Under the pieces are notes generated by a model. It was not told where the DNA came from, ran no database searches, and worked only from the letters and a program-made list of their open reading frames with translations. This document shows positions 43,781 to 54,519 of a DNA stretch of 64,000 bases, in pieces. The first letter of the stretch is position 1, and the number at the start of each line of letters is the position of its first letter. The translations under genes were made by a program, and so were the position numbers. The DNA is from Rhodococcus globerulus NBRC 14531 (GTDB lineage: Bacteria > Actinomycetota > Actinomycetes > Mycobacteriales > Mycobacteriaceae), in assembly GCF_001894805.1 (NCBI RefSeq), contig NZ_BCWX01000001.1, positions 1,488,001 through 1,552,000 on the forward strand, written 5' to 3'.

Positions 43781-44668
43781 TCAATTCAGCGCGGCCGCCA
43801 GTGCTTCGCCGATTGTGTTGTGGCGGAACGTGAATCCCGCATTTTCGAGCACGGACGGTATAGCCCGTTGGCCGCCCAGGATGCCACTTTTCGCGAACTC
43901 GCCGATCAGAGCTTCGAGGGCGAACCCCGGCACGATCCACGGCGCCGGCCGATGCATGATCCGCGACATCGCGTCGTTGAACTGTGCATTGGTGACCGGT
44001 GCCGGTCCGGTCAGATTGACAGGACCGGAGAGCGCGGGATTGGTGAGAGTGAATTTGATTGCGTTGCACTCGTCTTCGAGTGAGATCCACGGAAAGTACT
44101 GGCGGCCGTTGCCCAACCGTCCACCGAGGCCGAGCGAGTAGATCCGACGCAGACGCCCGAGCATTCCGCCATGCGGCGACAGGACTACACCAGACCGCAG
44201 GTTCACCACCCGAGCGCCGCCTTTGCCGGCCGGTTCGGTGGCGAGTTCCCAGTCACGACACGTCGTCGCGAGGAAATCGGTGCCGGCGGCCGAATCCTCG
44301 TCGACGATGCGGTCGCCGGTATCGCCGTAGTAGCCAACGGCGCTGGCATTGGCGAGAACCGGAATCTTGGCCGTCGCGACGGCGTCGGCCAACACGTCTG
44401 TCGCACTGATGCGACTGTCACGAATCTCCTGCTTGTAGGAACCGGACCACCGTTTGTCGCCGATCCCGACGCCACAGAGATTGACGACGGCATCAGCGCC
44501 GTGCAGCACTGACGTGTCGAGGCGGTCACGATTGGGGTCCCATCGGGACTCGTCGGGACCGGTGGTCGGGCGACGCACCAGACGCACCACATCGTGGTTG
44601 TCCGAGCGCAACGAGGACACCAAGGCCGTTCCGATCAGACCGGACGAACCGGCGACGACTACTCGCAT
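43781..44668 (-). CDS. TIGR01777-family NAD-dependent epimerase/dehydratase-like protein
   Basis: 295 residues, extended-SDR fold: [17 protein letters not shown] nucleotide-binding start, [40 protein letters not shown] with the Tyr. This short epimerase family (also SulA/YfcH-like) has no assigned substrate. M. tuberculosis has it in the same place (Rv2216) between lipB and dlaT. Confidence 0.88.
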   Translation of the reverse strand: MRVVVAGSSGLIGTALVSSLRSDNHDVVRLVRRPTTGPDESRWDPNRDRLDTSVLHGADAVVNLCGVGIGDKRWSGSYKQEIRDSRISATDVLADAVATAKIPVLANASAVGYYGDTGDRIVDEDSAAGTDFLATTCRDWELATEPAGKGGARVVNLRSGVVLSPHGGMLGRLRRIYSLGLGGRLGNGRQYFPWISLEDECNAIKFTLTNPALSGPVNLTGPAPVTNAQFNDAMSRIMHRPAPWIVPGFALEALIGEFAKSGILGGQRAIPSVLENAGFTFRHNTIGEALAAALN

Positions 44669-44718
44669 TCGGAAAATGCCTCCTTCGATCCAGCGGGGTT
44701 CTCTCTCCGACCGTACTG

Positions 44719-44762
44719 AAAAAGCCGAGGCGCCACCTCCTGATGGAGATGACGCCCCGGCC
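44719..44762 (-). terminator. Rho-independent terminator of sucB
   Basis: Long imperfect stem (GCCGGGGCG...CGCCTCGGC on the minus strand) followed by TTTTT, starting 15 bases past the sucB stop. Confidence 0.85.
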
Positions 44763-44776
44763 GGAACAACAGTTGC

Positions 44777-46510
44777 TTACAGACCCAGGTCAGCTTCGAA
44801 CGAGGCTTCTTCCAACCGCTGCTTGACAGTGGTGAGGAATCGGCCGGCGTCGGCGCCGTCCACCAGACGGTGGTCGTAAGTCAGCGGCAAGTAGATCATC
44901 GAACGAACGCCGATGGACTCGTTGCCGTTTTCGTCGGTGACCACCATCGGGCGCTTCACAATCGCGCCGGTTCCGAGCATGGCTGCCTGCGGCGGGACCA
45001 GGATCGGGGTGTCGAACAGCGCGCCCTGGCTGCCGATGTTGGTGATCGTGAACGTTCCACCCGACAGCTCGTCCGGCTTCAGGCCGCCCGAACGTGCGCG
45101 CTTCGCGATGTCCGCGATGGCGCGAGCCAAGCCGGCCAAGCCGAGGTCACCTGCATTGTGGATGACGGGGGACAGCAGACCCTGATCGGTGTCCACTGCG
45201 ATTCCGAGGTGCTCGGAGTCGTAGTACGTGATCTGCTTTGCCGTCTCGTCGTAGCTGGCATTGATGTTGGGATGCGACTTCAACGCCTCGACAACAGCCT
45301 TGGCGAAGAACGGGAGGAACGTCAGGTTGACGCCTTCACGCTCGATGAAGCCGGCCTTTGCACGGGCACGCAGCGCGACGATCTTGGTGACATCCACCTC
45401 GAAGGTCTGCGTGAGCTGCGCGGTGGTCTGCAGCGATTCACGCGTCTTGGTGGCCGTGATCTGGCGGATCCGATTGGCCTTCTGCGTTGTTCCGCGCAGA
45501 TGAGCCAGCTCGGGGCGGACGCCTGCAGTTGCCTTCGCTGCCGGAGCAGCTGCAGCAGCGGCCGGAGCCTTCTTGGCTTCTGCGGCGGCAAGAACATCCT
45601 GCTTACGGATGCGTCCACCGACGCCGGTGCCGGTAACAGTGGCGAGGTCGACGCCGTTGTCGTTGGCAAGCTTGCGGACCAGCGGGGTCACGTACGGGCT
45701 GCTGTCACCCGATGCTGCGGCGGCTGCCGGGGCAGCCGGTGCGGCTGCGGGAGCTGCGGGAGCCGGAGCTGCCGGTGCTTCGGCCTTGGGTGCGGGAGCG
45801 GCCGGTGCTGCCGGTGCTGCCGGTGCTTCGGCCTTGGGTGCGGGAGCGGCCGGTGCTGCCGGTGCTTCGGCCTTGGGTGCGGGAGCGGCGGGTGCTGCCG
45901 GTGCGGGAGCGCCGGATCCGATAACGGCCAGCTGGCCACCGATGTCTACGGTGTCGTCCTCGTTGGCGCTGATCTCGAGAAGAATTCCGGCAACAGGCGA
46001 CGGGATCTCCGTGTCGACCTTGTCGGTGGAAACCTCGAGAAGCGGTTCGTCGACGGCAACTTCGTCGCCCACGGCCTTGAGCCAACGGGTGACGGTTCCT
46101 TCGGTGACAGACTCGCCGAGGGCGGGCATCGTCACGGGGGTGCCTTCGGCTCCGCTGCTGGGAGCGGCTGCCGGTGCTTCAGCTGCCGGTGCGGGAGCTG
46201 CTTCTGCTGCGGGCGCCTCTGCGGCCGGCTCTTCAGCGGCGGGCGCCGGTGCTTCTTCTGCGGGTGCTTCACCAGCTTCGCCGATAACAGCGAGCTCGCC
46301 ACCGATATCCACGGTGTCGTCTTCCTGCGCGACAATCTTGGTCAGGACGCCGGCGACCGGAGATGGAATCTCGGTGTCGACCTTGTCCGTGGAGACTTCG
46401 AGCAAGGGTTCGTCGACTTCGACCGTGTCTCCTTCCTGCTTGAGCCACCGTGTGACAGTTCCTTCGGTGACGCTCTCACCTAGGGCTGGCATCTGGACGG
46501 AGAAGGCCAT
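44777..46510 (-). CDS. sucB: Dihydrolipoamide acyltransferase (E2) with two lipoyl domains
   Basis: 577 residues. Two N-terminal lipoyl domains, each with the lipoyl-Lys in [15 protein letters not shown] (about residues 43 and 160), joined and followed by Ala/Pro-rich swinging linkers with repeated APKAEAP units. Then the E3/E1-binding domain ([22 protein letters not shown]) and the catalytic domain ending in [19 protein letters not shown]. In mycobacteria this gene (dlaT) serves pyruvate and possibly oxoglutarate dehydrogenase and the AhpD antioxidant path. Lipoylated by LipA/LipB encoded downstream. Confidence 0.93.
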   Translation of the reverse strand: MAFSVQMPALGESVTEGTVTRWLKQEGDTVEVDEPLLEVSTDKVDTEIPSPVAGVLTKIVAQEDDTVDIGGELAVIGEAGEAPAEEAPAPAAEEPAAEAPAAEAAPAPAAEAPAAAPSSGAEGTPVTMPALGESVTEGTVTRWLKAVGDEVAVDEPLLEVSTDKVDTEIPSPVAGILLEISANEDDTVDIGGQLAVIGSGAPAPAAPAAPAPKAEAPAAPAAPAPKAEAPAAPAAPAAPAPKAEAPAAPAPAAPAAAPAAPAAAAASGDSSPYVTPLVRKLANDNGVDLATVTGTGVGGRIRKQDVLAAAEAKKAPAAAAAAPAAKATAGVRPELAHLRGTTQKANRIRQITATKTRESLQTTAQLTQTFEVDVTKIVALRARAKAGFIEREGVNLTFLPFFAKAVVEALKSHPNINASYDETAKQITYYDSEHLGIAVDTDQGLLSPVIHNAGDLGLAGLARAIADIAKRARSGGLKPDELSGGTFTITNIGSQGALFDTPILVPPQAAMLGTGAIVKRPMVVTDENGNESIGVRSMIYLPLTYDHRLVDGADAGRFLTTVKQRLEEASFEADLGL

Positions 46511-46865
46511 GTCTTTTGACTCCTCGACAGTTGTGTTCGGGTTGTTTTATTTGTCGACTTGTGGTCGTTAGTGCATTGTGCTCGAGTTGCGCGCGACGTG
46601 CGGCTACTTGTAGCTATTTTGTGCCGATGTCGACGCGCGGGCGCGGCGTCACCGTCGTTCATCTTTCCATTGATACGCCGGGCGCGTCCGCTGAGGGGGA
46701 TGCCACCGGGTTTCGGTGTGTCGCTACTCGTCAGTAGGTGGAGCGTGTAACGCGCGTATGGGACCAAACGGTATGTCTTGTGCCGGTGACAGCAGTTGAA
46801 TGCTGGCAAACTTGACATACGGCCGGGGTTCTTCCGCGGTCTCGGCACCGAGGAGGGATCCACGC

Positions 46866-47216
46866 GTGGGGTTGTTCGATCGATTCAAACGCCGACCCAG
46901 TGCAGGGCAACTGGCAGCCCAGAGCGACGCAGAGCATCTGGCCAACTGGGCCCATGAGCACGAAGGCGTCGAGGCCTTCGTGGAGCCGGAAACAACCGTC
47001 ACCGAGGTCACTGTCGTCCTGGTCGACAAGTCCGGGGAATGGACGCGTCGCCGGGTAGGTGGTGAGCGTGGTGCCCGCAAACTTGGTCAGGATCTGAAAA
47101 TTCCCGTGTACGACGTCCGTAAAACGGGATATCCGCAGCGCATGCGCGATCACGACGAGCGTCTGCGCATCGAACGCAAACGTGCTCGCACGCAGGAATT
47201 GCGGGACGGGAGCTGA
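46866..47216 (+). CDS. Conserved-type small hypothetical protein
   Basis: 116 residues from GTG 46866 with GGAGG eight bases upstream. Starts GLFDRFKRRPS (basic, amphipathic), then a compact alpha/beta domain: EPETTVTEVTVVLVDKSGEWTRRRVG, LGQDLKIPVYDVRKTGYPQRMRD. Family not recognised with certainty; similar short proteins are found between sucB and pepB in related genomes. It ends at a CTGTGCG hairpin. Confidence 0.75.
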   Translation: MGLFDRFKRRPSAGQLAAQSDAEHLANWAHEHEGVEAFVEPETTVTEVTVVLVDKSGEWTRRRVGGERGARKLGQDLKIPVYDVRKTGYPQRMRDHDERLRIERKRARTQELRDGS

Positions 47217-47219
47217 CCG

Positions 47220-47265
47220 GCTGTGCGCCTTGATTGGCCGCGGGAGGTTAATCAAGGCGCACAGC
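47220..47265. terminator. Hairpin of the CTGTGCG family, copy 2
   Basis: GCTGTGCGCCTTGATT pairs with AATCAAGGCGCACAGC, a perfect 16-bp stem around a 14-base loop. It separates two convergent genes. Confidence 0.85.
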
Positions 47266-47272
47266 GAAGAGG

Positions 47273-48790
47273 TCAGCCGTTGACTGAAATGTCCTCGAGG
47301 ACCGAGATCATCGTGCGAACCGGAACACCCGTGCCGCCCTTACCCGTGTAACCCCACGGGCCGGAGGTGTTGTAGGCCGGGCCGGCAACGTCGATGTGCG
47401 CCCACTGCACGCCCTCGGGAACAAATTCCTTCAGGTAGTGAGCTGCCGCGAGCATGCCGCCCCAACGGTGCGGAGTGACGTTCGCCATGTCGGCAACCTT
47501 GGAATCGAGATCGCCGCGCAGTTCTTCCGGCAGCGGCATCGCCCAGGCGTTCTCGCCGATGCTCTGCGAGATGGATGCAACACGGTCGCGGAAGTCGTCG
47601 GTTCCCATGACACCGGGAGTGCGGTTGCCGAGGGCGACCATCTGCGCACCGGTCAGCGTGGCGGTGTCGATCATGTAGTCGGGGTTGTCTTCGCCGGCGC
47701 GAACCATGGCGTCGGCGAGGACCAAGCGGCCCTCCGCATCGGTGTTGATGACCTCGACGGTGATTCCGCCGTACTGCGTCAGCACGTCGCCGGGACGCTG
47801 GGCGGTGGCCGACGGCATGTTCTCCGCCATCGGGATGTAGGCGACGACGTTGACGGGCAGGCCGAGCTTCGCGGCGAGAACCACGGTCGCGATGACGGCC
47901 GCTGCGCCGCCCATGTCGGAGGTCATGTTCTCCATGCCTGCGGCCGGCTTGATGGAGATTCCGCCGGTGTCGAACGTGATGCCCTTGCCGACGAGCGCGA
48001 CCTTGGACGCGCCGCGCTTCTTCGACGCGTACTCCATCCGGACGAGACGAGGCTGTCGTGACGATCCCTTGCCCACGCCGAGGATTCCGCCGTAGCCGCC
48101 CTTGGCGAGTGCCTTCTCGTCCAGAATCTGGACCGTCAGACCGGCCTCGATGCCGAGTGCCTTGGCGCGGTCCGCGAACTCCGCCGGGTAGAGGTGGCTG
48201 GGGGGAGTGTTGACGAATTCGCGTGCGGTCGCGACTGCCTCGGCGATAGCGGCCGAACGAGTCAGGGTTGCTTTGGTTTCCTTGGCGCGCGGCGACGGGA
48301 CAAGAAGTTCGACGCGGGCGAGGGGTTGCGCGTCGGGTCCGGGCGCGGACTTCGACGACTTGAATTCGGTGAAGGTGTACGCGCCGAGCGCAAAGCCTTC
48401 GACTGCGGCGGCGAGGTCGAGGGCGGACAGCGTCGTCGCTGCTGTGTCGATTCCCGATAGTGCGCGTGCAGCGGCGCCGGCCGACTTACGGATCTGCTCG
48501 CTGCCCAGCTTCTCAGCCGAACCGAGGCCGACGGCGAGAACGCTGACCACGGGGAGATCGCTCGGCGCGGGGATTCGAGTGAGCTGCTCCGGCTTGCCCG
48601 TCGCGCCGACGGCGATGAGGCTGTCGAGTACTTCGGCCAGAACATCCTCGTCGACGATGCCTTCGCTGAGTGCGAGTTCGGGGCCGTCGGGACCCGATGT
48701 GAGACCGACCACCAATACGTCGGCGCGCTTGCCGAGCTTTCCGGCGAGAACCAGGTCGGGTCCCAATGATCGGGCTGTGCGAGTGCTCAA
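47273..48790 (-). CDS. pepA: Leucyl aminopeptidase (M17 family)
   Basis: 505 residues from TTG 48790, supported by AGGAG six bases upstream; no ATG fits. Two-metal M17 peptidase: [17 protein letters not shown] (metal Lys/Asp), [10 protein letters not shown], and the family signature [13 protein letters not shown]. Removes N-terminal residues in peptide turnover. Called pepB in M. tuberculosis (Rv2213) at the same place. Divergent from gcvT. Confidence 0.94.
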   Translation of the reverse strand: MSTRTARSLGPDLVLAGKLGKRADVLVVGLTSGPDGPELALSEGIVDEDVLAEVLDSLIAVGATGKPEQLTRIPAPSDLPVVSVLAVGLGSAEKLGSEQIRKSAGAAARALSGIDTAATTLSALDLAAAVEGFALGAYTFTEFKSSKSAPGPDAQPLARVELLVPSPRAKETKATLTRSAAIAEAVATAREFVNTPPSHLYPAEFADRAKALGIEAGLTVQILDEKALAKGGYGGILGVGKGSSRQPRLVRMEYASKKRGASKVALVGKGITFDTGGISIKPAAGMENMTSDMGGAAAVIATVVLAAKLGLPVNVVAYIPMAENMPSATAQRPGDVLTQYGGITVEVINTDAEGRLVLADAMVRAGEDNPDYMIDTATLTGAQMVALGNRTPGVMGTDDFRDRVASISQSIGENAWAMPLPEELRGDLDSKVADMANVTPHRWGGMLAAAHYLKEFVPEGVQWAHIDVAGPAYNTSGPWGYTGKGGTGVPVRTMISVLEDISVNG

Positions 48791-48923
48791 GATGTCTCCT
48801 GCGTGGTGAGTGTGCGATGCGTCCGGTTCGGGCGGACGCCTGAGTTGATGGTAGGCCCAGAGCCCCCGGTGCGTGTCTGCGGCGAACATGTTTCGGTGAC
48901 GGAAGTCCGATAGGTTGTGGGCC

Positions 48924-50024
48924 ATGACCGACGAACAACTCTTGCAGGGTCCGATCCACGCTGTGCACGTCGAACTGGGTGCGACGTTTGCCCCGTTCGG
49001 TGGCTGGCAGATGCCGGTGTCGTACGCCGGCGTCGTAGCCGAACACACTTCTGTCCGTGAGAATGTCGGCCTGTTCGACGTCAGTCACCTCGGCAAGGCC
49101 GTGGTGCGGGGCACCGGTGCTGCGGAGTTCGTGAACTCGGCGCTGACCAACGATTTGGGCAAGATCGGTCCGGGCAAGGCGCAATACACGTTGTGCTGCA
49201 ACGAGTCCGGTGGAGTTATCGACGATTTGATCGTCTACTACGTCAGTGACGAGGAGATCTTCCTCGTGCCGAATGCGGCAAACACGGCAGATGTTGTTGC
49301 CGCGATGGTGGCGCTCGCGCCGGACGGAATCACCATCGAAGATCAGCATCGTGAATACGGCGTGTTGGCCGTGCAGGGTCCGAAGTCGGTTGACGTTCTG
49401 ACTGCGCTGGGCTTGCCTACGGACATCGAGTACATGGCGTTCGAGGACGCTACGTGGAATGGTGTTCCGGTTCGCGTGTGCCGCAGTGGCTACACGGGCG
49501 AGGTCGGTTACGAACTTCTGCCGCGCTGGGCCGACAGCGAGCCGCTGTTCCGCGCGCTTCTCGAGGTTGTCGAAGCTCAGGGTGGGCAGGCCGCTGGGCT
49601 CGGCGCGCGCGACACCCTGCGTACCGAAATGGGCTATCCGCTGCACGGGCATGAGCTTTCGCTCGAAATCTCACCCCTCGAAGCTCGCTGCGGATGGGCT
49701 GTCGGCTGGAAGAAGCCCACGTTCTGGGGCAAGGAGACCCTGGTCGACGAGAAGGCGGCAGGCCCGGCGCGCAAGTTGTGGGGAATCAAGGCACTCGATC
49801 GTGGTGTGCTGCGTGCGGGGCTGAGCGTTCTGCGCGACGGCGAACCCGTCGGGGAGACCACGTCCGGAACGTTCTCGCCGACGCTCAAGGTCGGAATTGC
49901 GTTGGCGCTCCTCGATTCCGGTGTGGGAATCGCGGCCGGTGACGAGATCGAGGTCGACGTCCGCGGACGTGCGCTGCGGTGTGTTGTCGTGTCGCCGCCG
50001 TTTGTGGAGACCAGCACCAAGTAA
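48924..50024 (+). CDS. gcvT: Glycine cleavage system T protein (aminomethyltransferase)
   Basis: 366 residues from ATG 48924 (MTDEQLL); GTG/ATG upstream would add three residues. Transfers the methylene of glycine from lipoyl-GcvH to tetrahydrofolate. Seen: [88 protein letters not shown]. The other gcv genes are not in the window. Confidence 0.95.
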   Translation: MTDEQLLQGPIHAVHVELGATFAPFGGWQMPVSYAGVVAEHTSVRENVGLFDVSHLGKAVVRGTGAAEFVNSALTNDLGKIGPGKAQYTLCCNESGGVIDDLIVYYVSDEEIFLVPNAANTADVVAAMVALAPDGITIEDQHREYGVLAVQGPKSVDVLTALGLPTDIEYMAFEDATWNGVPVRVCRSGYTGEVGYELLPRWADSEPLFRALLEVVEAQGGQAAGLGARDTLRTEMGYPLHGHELSLEISPLEARCGWAVGWKKPTFWGKETLVDEKAAGPARKLWGIKALDRGVLRAGLSVLRDGEPVGETTSGTFSPTLKVGIALALLDSGVGIAAGDEIEVDVRGRALRCVVVSPPFVETSTK

Positions 50025-50056
50025 GGGGATTGTGCGCGTTCGATAGGATTGCCGCC

Positions 50057-51160
50057 ATGACTGGTGCCGCCAATTTCGTTCGTGTCCAGAGCTCGACCCC
50101 GAAGTCCGACGCCGAGCGCCGCGACATCTTGGCGGCGCCCGGTTTCGGGAAGTACTTCACCGATCACATGGTCTCCATCGATTACGCCGAGGGTAAGGGC
50201 TGGCATAACGGTCAGGTGTTGCCGTATGGAAACATCGAGCTCGACCCTGCGGCGATGGTCCTGCACTACGGTCAGGCCATCTTCGAAGGGCTCAAGGCTT
50301 ACCGCCAGCCGAGCGGCGACATCAGCTCCTTCCGCGTCGAGGCCAACGCCGAGCGGTTCGGGGCTTCGGCCCGTCGCCTCGCGATGCCCGAGTTGCCGAC
50401 CGAGATGTTCGTGGACTCCATCACCGAGCTGGTCGACGTCGACATCGAGTGGGTTCCGGCAGCAGGCGGCGAAGACGCCTTGTACCTGCGTCCGTTCATG
50501 TTCTCGACCGAAGCCGGCCTCGGTGTGCGTCCCGCCAAGGAATACCGCTACCTGCTGATTGCATCACCTGCCGGCGCGTACTTCCCGCGTGGCGTCAAGC
50601 CGGTCAGTGTGTGGCTGTCCACTGAATACGTGCGCGCAGCGCCCGGCGGAACGGGCGCTGCCAAGTTCGCAGGCAACTACGCAGCTTCACTCCTGGCCCA
50701 GGCTCAGGCTGCTGACGAAGGCTGCGACCAGGTGGTGTGGCTCGACGCGATCGAGCGCACGTATGTCGAGGAAATGGGAGGCATGAATCTGTTCTTCGTC
50801 TTCGGTTCCGGCCCCGATGCTCGCCTTGTCACTCCGTCGCTCTCGGGTTCGTTGTTGCCCGGTATCACCCGTAACTCACTGCTGACACTGGCAGCCGATT
50901 CGGGCTTTGCCGTCGAAGAGCGCAAGATCAGCACCGACGAGTGGCGCACCAAGTGCAAGAGCGGCGAGATTACCGAGGTATTCGCTTGCGGCACAGCGGC
51001 AGTCATCACGCCGGTCGGTCGCGTCAAGTCCGCCGAGGGTGAATTCACCATCGCCGACGGTGAGCCCGGCGAGGTCACCATGGCGCTGCGCGACACCCTC
51101 ACCGGCATTCAGCGTGGCACGTTTGCCGACACCCACGGCTGGATGACCAAGCTTCACTAG
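50057..51160 (+). CDS. ilvE: Branched-chain amino acid aminotransferase
   Basis: PLP enzyme for the last step of Leu/Ile/Val synthesis. 367 residues from ATG 50057. Seen: [20 protein letters not shown] text ([17 protein letters not shown]), [16 protein letters not shown], the PLP-Lys in [42 protein letters not shown]. An earlier in-frame ATG lies inside gcvT and was rejected. Confidence 0.96.
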   Translation: MTGAANFVRVQSSTPKSDAERRDILAAPGFGKYFTDHMVSIDYAEGKGWHNGQVLPYGNIELDPAAMVLHYGQAIFEGLKAYRQPSGDISSFRVEANAERFGASARRLAMPELPTEMFVDSITELVDVDIEWVPAAGGEDALYLRPFMFSTEAGLGVRPAKEYRYLLIASPAGAYFPRGVKPVSVWLSTEYVRAAPGGTGAAKFAGNYAASLLAQAQAADEGCDQVVWLDAIERTYVEEMGGMNLFFVFGSGPDARLVTPSLSGSLLPGITRNSLLTLAADSGFAVEERKISTDEWRTKCKSGEITEVFACGTAAVITPVGRVKSAEGEFTIADGEPGEVTMALRDTLTGIQRGTFADTHGWMTKLH

Positions 51161-51208
51161 TTCATTGCTCGCGCGGCGAGACGGCTTCATTGCTCGCGCG
51201 GCGAGACG
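51161..51208. repeat. Tandem 23-bp duplication after ilvE
   Basis: TTCATTGCTCGCGCGGCGAG plus ACG occurs at 51161-51183 and again at 51186-51208. A partly complementary stretch at 51229-51247 could fold with either copy into a terminator-like hairpin. Confidence 0.75.
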
Positions 51209-51251
51209 ACGGCAGAAGAAACGCCGTAATCTCGTCGCGCGCAGCGATCGT

Positions 51252-52019
51252 TCAGATTCCGAGAGTTAGCCCGACGGCAGTGATCGTGACCGTCAATTCC
51301 AGTGCAAATCCGAGAACATCACCGTTGAGGCCACCGAACCGGCGGACGCAATGACGCACGCAGACAACGCTGATCAGTAGCGCAACGGCGGCGACAAGTG
51401 GTCCGAGCCACCATCGGTCTGTCACCAGAACCGACGCGGCAAGCAGGGGAGCGGTCCAGGCGGCAGCCGCCCACCACGGTTGCGAATCGGCAACCAGCGC
51501 ACCGAATCCGGTAGTGCTCGACGCGGGAATCCCTCGGCGGCAGGCAAAAACGACGGCAACTCGTCCCGCGGCGACGGCGACAACCACGCCTGCCCACTGG
51601 GTGGGAGAGTCCGCTGCAGCCAAAACGCCGAACGATACTGCTTGCAGCCCAAGGAATATGAACAGCGCGGCCACCCCGAACGGCCCCGCGCCGCCACTGT
51701 GCATGACCTCTCGTGCACGCTCAGGGGGGCCGTAGCACCCCAAGCCGTCGACGGTATCGGTGAGGCCGTCGACGTGCATGCCGCGGGTTCCCAGTGCGAG
51801 CGCACCCACGGTCACAATGCCCGCTAGGTACGGGTTGAGGCCGATACTGGTCGCGCCCCACAAGATTGCGACCGCAAAGACTCCGAGCGCGATCCCGGTG
51901 AGGGGCGCGGCCGCGATAGCGCGCCGGCCAGCGGTGCGGTTGATGTCCGACGGACCGCGTACCGGCAGTACCGTCAGCCAGGAAAATGCCAGTGGCACAC
52001 CGGAAAGCGCGCCGGCCAC
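51252..52019 (-). CDS. cobS: Adenosylcobinamide-GDP ribazoletransferase (cobalamin synthase)
   Basis: Joins adenosylcobinamide-GDP with alpha-ribazole. Integral membrane protein of 255 residues from GTG 52019, two bases after the cobT stop. Seen: AFSWLTVLPVRGP, ALALGTRGMHVDGLTDTVDGLGCYGPPERAREVM (Asp-rich motif D-G-L-x-D-x-x-D-G), and several hydrophobic spans. Nucleotide-loop module with cobT and cobU. Confidence 0.94.
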   Translation of the reverse strand: MAGALSGVPLAFSWLTVLPVRGPSDINRTAGRRAIAAAPLTGIALGVFAVAILWGATSIGLNPYLAGIVTVGALALGTRGMHVDGLTDTVDGLGCYGPPERAREVMHSGGAGPFGVAALFIFLGLQAVSFGVLAAADSPTQWAGVVVAVAAGRVAVVFACRRGIPASSTTGFGALVADSQPWWAAAAWTAPLLAASVLVTDRWWLGPLVAAVALLISVVCVRHCVRRFGGLNGDVLGFALELTVTITAVGLTLGI

Positions 52020-52021
52020 GG

Positions 52022-53176
52022 TCAGTCCGCCGTGTCTGTCTTGGTGAGCTCGACCGCCTCGGGTTCGGCGGCGGGCTTGCTGCCCTCGGTGCTCACGCCC
52101 GCTTCGCTGAACGTAGCCATCTTCGCAAGGATGGCCACCGCACCCTGCAGGATCGGCAGCGCTGTCACCGCACCGGAGCCTTCGCCGAGTCGCATGTCGA
52201 ATTCGACGATCGGGGTCAATCCCATGCGCGTCAAGGCAATGGTGTGTGCTGGTTCGGTGGAGCGGTGTCCGGCCACCCACCAGTCCCGGGCGCCGAAAGC
52301 CAACTCGTCCGCAGCCATGGCCGCAGCGGTCACGACAACGCCGTCGAGGATGACGGGAGTGCGACGCGACGCTGCCTGGGCGAGGAAGCCGGCCATCGCG
52401 GCAAGATCTGCGCCGGAAACCGTTCGTAGCAGTGCGACGGTATCGCGGACGTGCGGCCGGGCGCGGCGCAGTGCGTCGCGGATGGCTGCGGTCTTGCGGA
52501 TCCAGCCTGCGTCGTCGATGCCGGTGCCGCGGCCGACTGCTGCGACAGGCTCTGTGTCTGTCAGTGCCGCGATCAGTACCGTGGCGGGCGTCGTGTTGCC
52601 GATACCCATGTCGCCGGCAATGAGAAGGTCTGCGCCCCCGTCGATTTCCTCGTCGGCAATAGCTCGGCCGGCTGCGATGGCCTGCAGAGTTTCCTCATGG
52701 GTGAGGGCGTCTTCGCGATCGATCGAACCGGAGGAACGGCGCACCTTGTAGTTCGAGACCGCAGGATCGGTATCCACTTCCACCGCGATGTCGACAACGC
52801 GCACGGTTGCGCCGGCAACCTCGGCGAGTACGTTCACCGCTGCGCCGCCGCCGAGGAAGTTGGCAACCATCTGCGCGGTAACTTCAGGTGGATAGGCAGA
52901 TACGCCGTTGCGGGCGATGCCGTGGTCGCCCGCGAACACGACCACGCGGGGACGGGCGAAAGCATGTGGGGGACAAACACCTTGGCAGGCTGCAGCCCAG
53001 CCGGCCAGTGCTTCCAGCCGGCCAAGCGATCCGGCGGGCTTGGTGAGGTCGAGCTGGCGAGCATCGGCGAGAGCCCGAACGTCGCGATCCGGCGGAGTAA
53101 CCGGCTCGAACTCCGCGTTACTGACAGCCGCGCTACTGACAGCCGCGCTACTGGTGGAGTTCGCTTCGGTGCTCAC
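52022..53176 (-). CDS. cobT: Nicotinate-nucleotide:dimethylbenzimidazole phosphoribosyltransferase
   Basis: Makes alpha-ribazole phosphate for the lower ligand of B12. 384 residues from GTG 53176 with GGAAGG six bases upstream. Seen: [57 protein letters not shown], and [11 protein letters not shown]. The N-terminus has an Ala/Ser extension made by 15-bp DNA repeats (about 53118-53153), so its length may vary between strains. Confidence 0.95.
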   Translation of the reverse strand: MSTEANSTSSAAVSSAAVSNAEFEPVTPPDRDVRALADARQLDLTKPAGSLGRLEALAGWAAACQGVCPPHAFARPRVVVFAGDHGIARNGVSAYPPEVTAQMVANFLGGGAAVNVLAEVAGATVRVVDIAVEVDTDPAVSNYKVRRSSGSIDREDALTHEETLQAIAAGRAIADEEIDGGADLLIAGDMGIGNTTPATVLIAALTDTEPVAAVGRGTGIDDAGWIRKTAAIRDALRRARPHVRDTVALLRTVSGADLAAMAGFLAQAASRRTPVILDGVVVTAAAMAADELAFGARDWWVAGHRSTEPAHTIALTRMGLTPIVEFDMRLGEGSGAVTALPILQGAVAILAKMATFSEAGVSTEGSKPAAEPEAVELTKTDTAD

Positions 53177-53207
53177 TTCGTGCCTTCCGGTTGTGCAACA
53201 GTAATTT

Positions 53208-53759
53208 TCACGCTGAGGGCTCTTTCAAGACGAGTGGTAGTCCTGCGACCACCAGCACAACACGATCGCACACCGCTGCGACGCGGGCATTGAGCGAGCC
53301 GATTTCGTCGCGGAACAAACGGCCCGATCGGGTTTCCGGAATGACTGCCAAGCCGACTTCCGGGCTGACCAGGACCAGTGATCCGCGGTAGTCGCGCACA
53401 CTCTTGATCAGCGCATCGACCGCGGGCGTGATGGTGCCGCGCGGTGCATCCCAGGCACCGCGTCGATCGAACTCGCCGGTCAGCCAGGTACCAAGATCAT
53501 CGACCAGGGTATCCGTCGAATTGTCGTTGCGGAGCGTGCGCTCGAGATCGCCATCAGCTGCAGTTTCGACGGTCGACCAGTGCGCCGGTCGCCGGACGCG
53601 GTGCTGGTCGATGCGGCTTTCCCAGTCGGTGTCGGTGTGGTCGCGCCGGGCTGTGGCGACGTAGCGAACCGGCGATCCGGGAGAAAACAAAGCCTCGGCG
53701 TGCGCGGACTTACCAGACCGCGCGCCGCCGAGGACCAGAGTTCTGACAGGGTTCGACAC
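53208..53759 (-). CDS. cobU: Adenosylcobinamide kinase/guanylyltransferase
   Basis: 183 residues; phosphorylates adenosylcobinamide and adds GMP. Seen: P-loop [15 protein letters not shown] at residues 8-22, [10 protein letters not shown], DSLIxxDxxTWLxG-type stretch [39 protein letters not shown]. Upstream neighbour of cobT on the same strand; the region between holds no cobalamin riboswitch that I could recognise. Confidence 0.94.
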   Translation of the reverse strand: MSNPVRTLVLGGARSGKSAHAEALFSPGSPVRYVATARRDHTDTDWESRIDQHRVRRPAHWSTVETAADGDLERTLRNDNSTDTLVDDLGTWLTGEFDRRGAWDAPRGTITPAVDALIKSVRDYRGSLVLVSPEVGLAVIPETRSGRLFRDEIGSLNARVAAVCDRVVLVVAGLPLVLKEPSA

Positions 53760-53761
53760 GC

Positions 53762-54418
53762 TCAGATTGCGTCGCCGGGTCCCACGCGAGGCTTCGGTGC
53801 GCGAAGTTTGCGGATCTGCGACGCGCGGACAAACGCGTACCAGCCGAGCTTGAACCCTCCGTCGGTGCTCTCGGGGAAGCGCTCCGCGACGCGGTTGTTG
53901 ATCATGCGTCCGAGCCAGATGCCTTCACCGACCATGAACAGCATCATCACGAGCATGGCGAGCGTGACAATCGCCTGCAGCTGCGGCGTCACGAACATCG
54001 TCATGATCAGGACGAGGGCCAGTGGCATGAACAGGCCGACGAGATTGCGGCGGGCGTCGATGAAATCGCGAACGTACGCGCGGACGGGTCCCTTGTCGCG
54101 GGGGAGGAGGTACTTGTCCTCACCGGCGAGCATGCGCGCGCGACGGTCTGCCGACGACGCACGGCGCTCGGCAGCTTCGACTTTGCGCTCCTCCTTGGAG
54201 CCGCGTGTCGCTTTTCGGCGTGCGCGGGCTTCCTTGGACGTCAGCGGAGCGGGCGTGACCGGTCCGCGCTTCTTGGCTTCGGCGTCGCGACGCTTGGGTG
54301 TGGGGCGACCCTTGCCCACCTGCTCGGTGGACGCCTCGTCAGAGGCTGAGGACGCCTCAGTGACCTCGACGTCATTTTTGTCGGAGTTGTCTGAGTCACC
54401 GCGGCGTAGCAATTTCAC
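53762..54418 (-). CDS. DUF3043 membrane protein
   Basis: 218 residues: a long charged N-terminus (RPTPKRRDAEAKKRGPVTPAPL), two adjacent spans (LVGLFMPLALVLIMTMFV and LQAIVTLAMLVMMLFMVGEGIWLG) and a short tail; this is the DUF3043 layout seen in Rv2206. Function unknown. Starts two bases before... the cobU start region on the same strand, so probably one transcript. Confidence 0.85.
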   Translation of the reverse strand: MKLLRRGDSDNSDKNDVEVTEASSASDEASTEQVGKGRPTPKRRDAEAKKRGPVTPAPLTSKEARARRKATRGSKEERKVEAAERRASSADRRARMLAGEDKYLLPRDKGPVRAYVRDFIDARRNLVGLFMPLALVLIMTMFVTPQLQAIVTLAMLVMMLFMVGEGIWLGRMINNRVAERFPESTDGGFKLGWYAFVRASQIRKLRAPKPRVGPGDAI

Positions 54419-54519
54419 CCCTCCAGGCTATTGGATAAGTGCGTCCTCTGGGAAACCGACCTCGGTATTTCTGCTGATTGTGAAACATCGGCGACACCGA
54501 CCACCCCTACACTTCGCCC

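Noticed and set aside
45778..45902. Repeats in the sucB linker considered as a CRISPR-like or mobile repeat
   Set aside because: They are in-frame, code for the Ala/Pro-Lys linker, and the spacing (48 and 39 bases) contains more of the same linker.
44870..46483. Rightward frame of 537 codons rich in Cys/Gly/Arg opposite sucB
   Set aside because: It mirrors the Ala/Pro linker repeats and lipoyl domains of sucB read backwards; no independent support.
52980..53207. Possible cobalamin riboswitch near cobT/cobU
   Set aside because: No B12-box (GCCACTG-like) or matching fold was found; the sequence is coding or a short ordinary gap.
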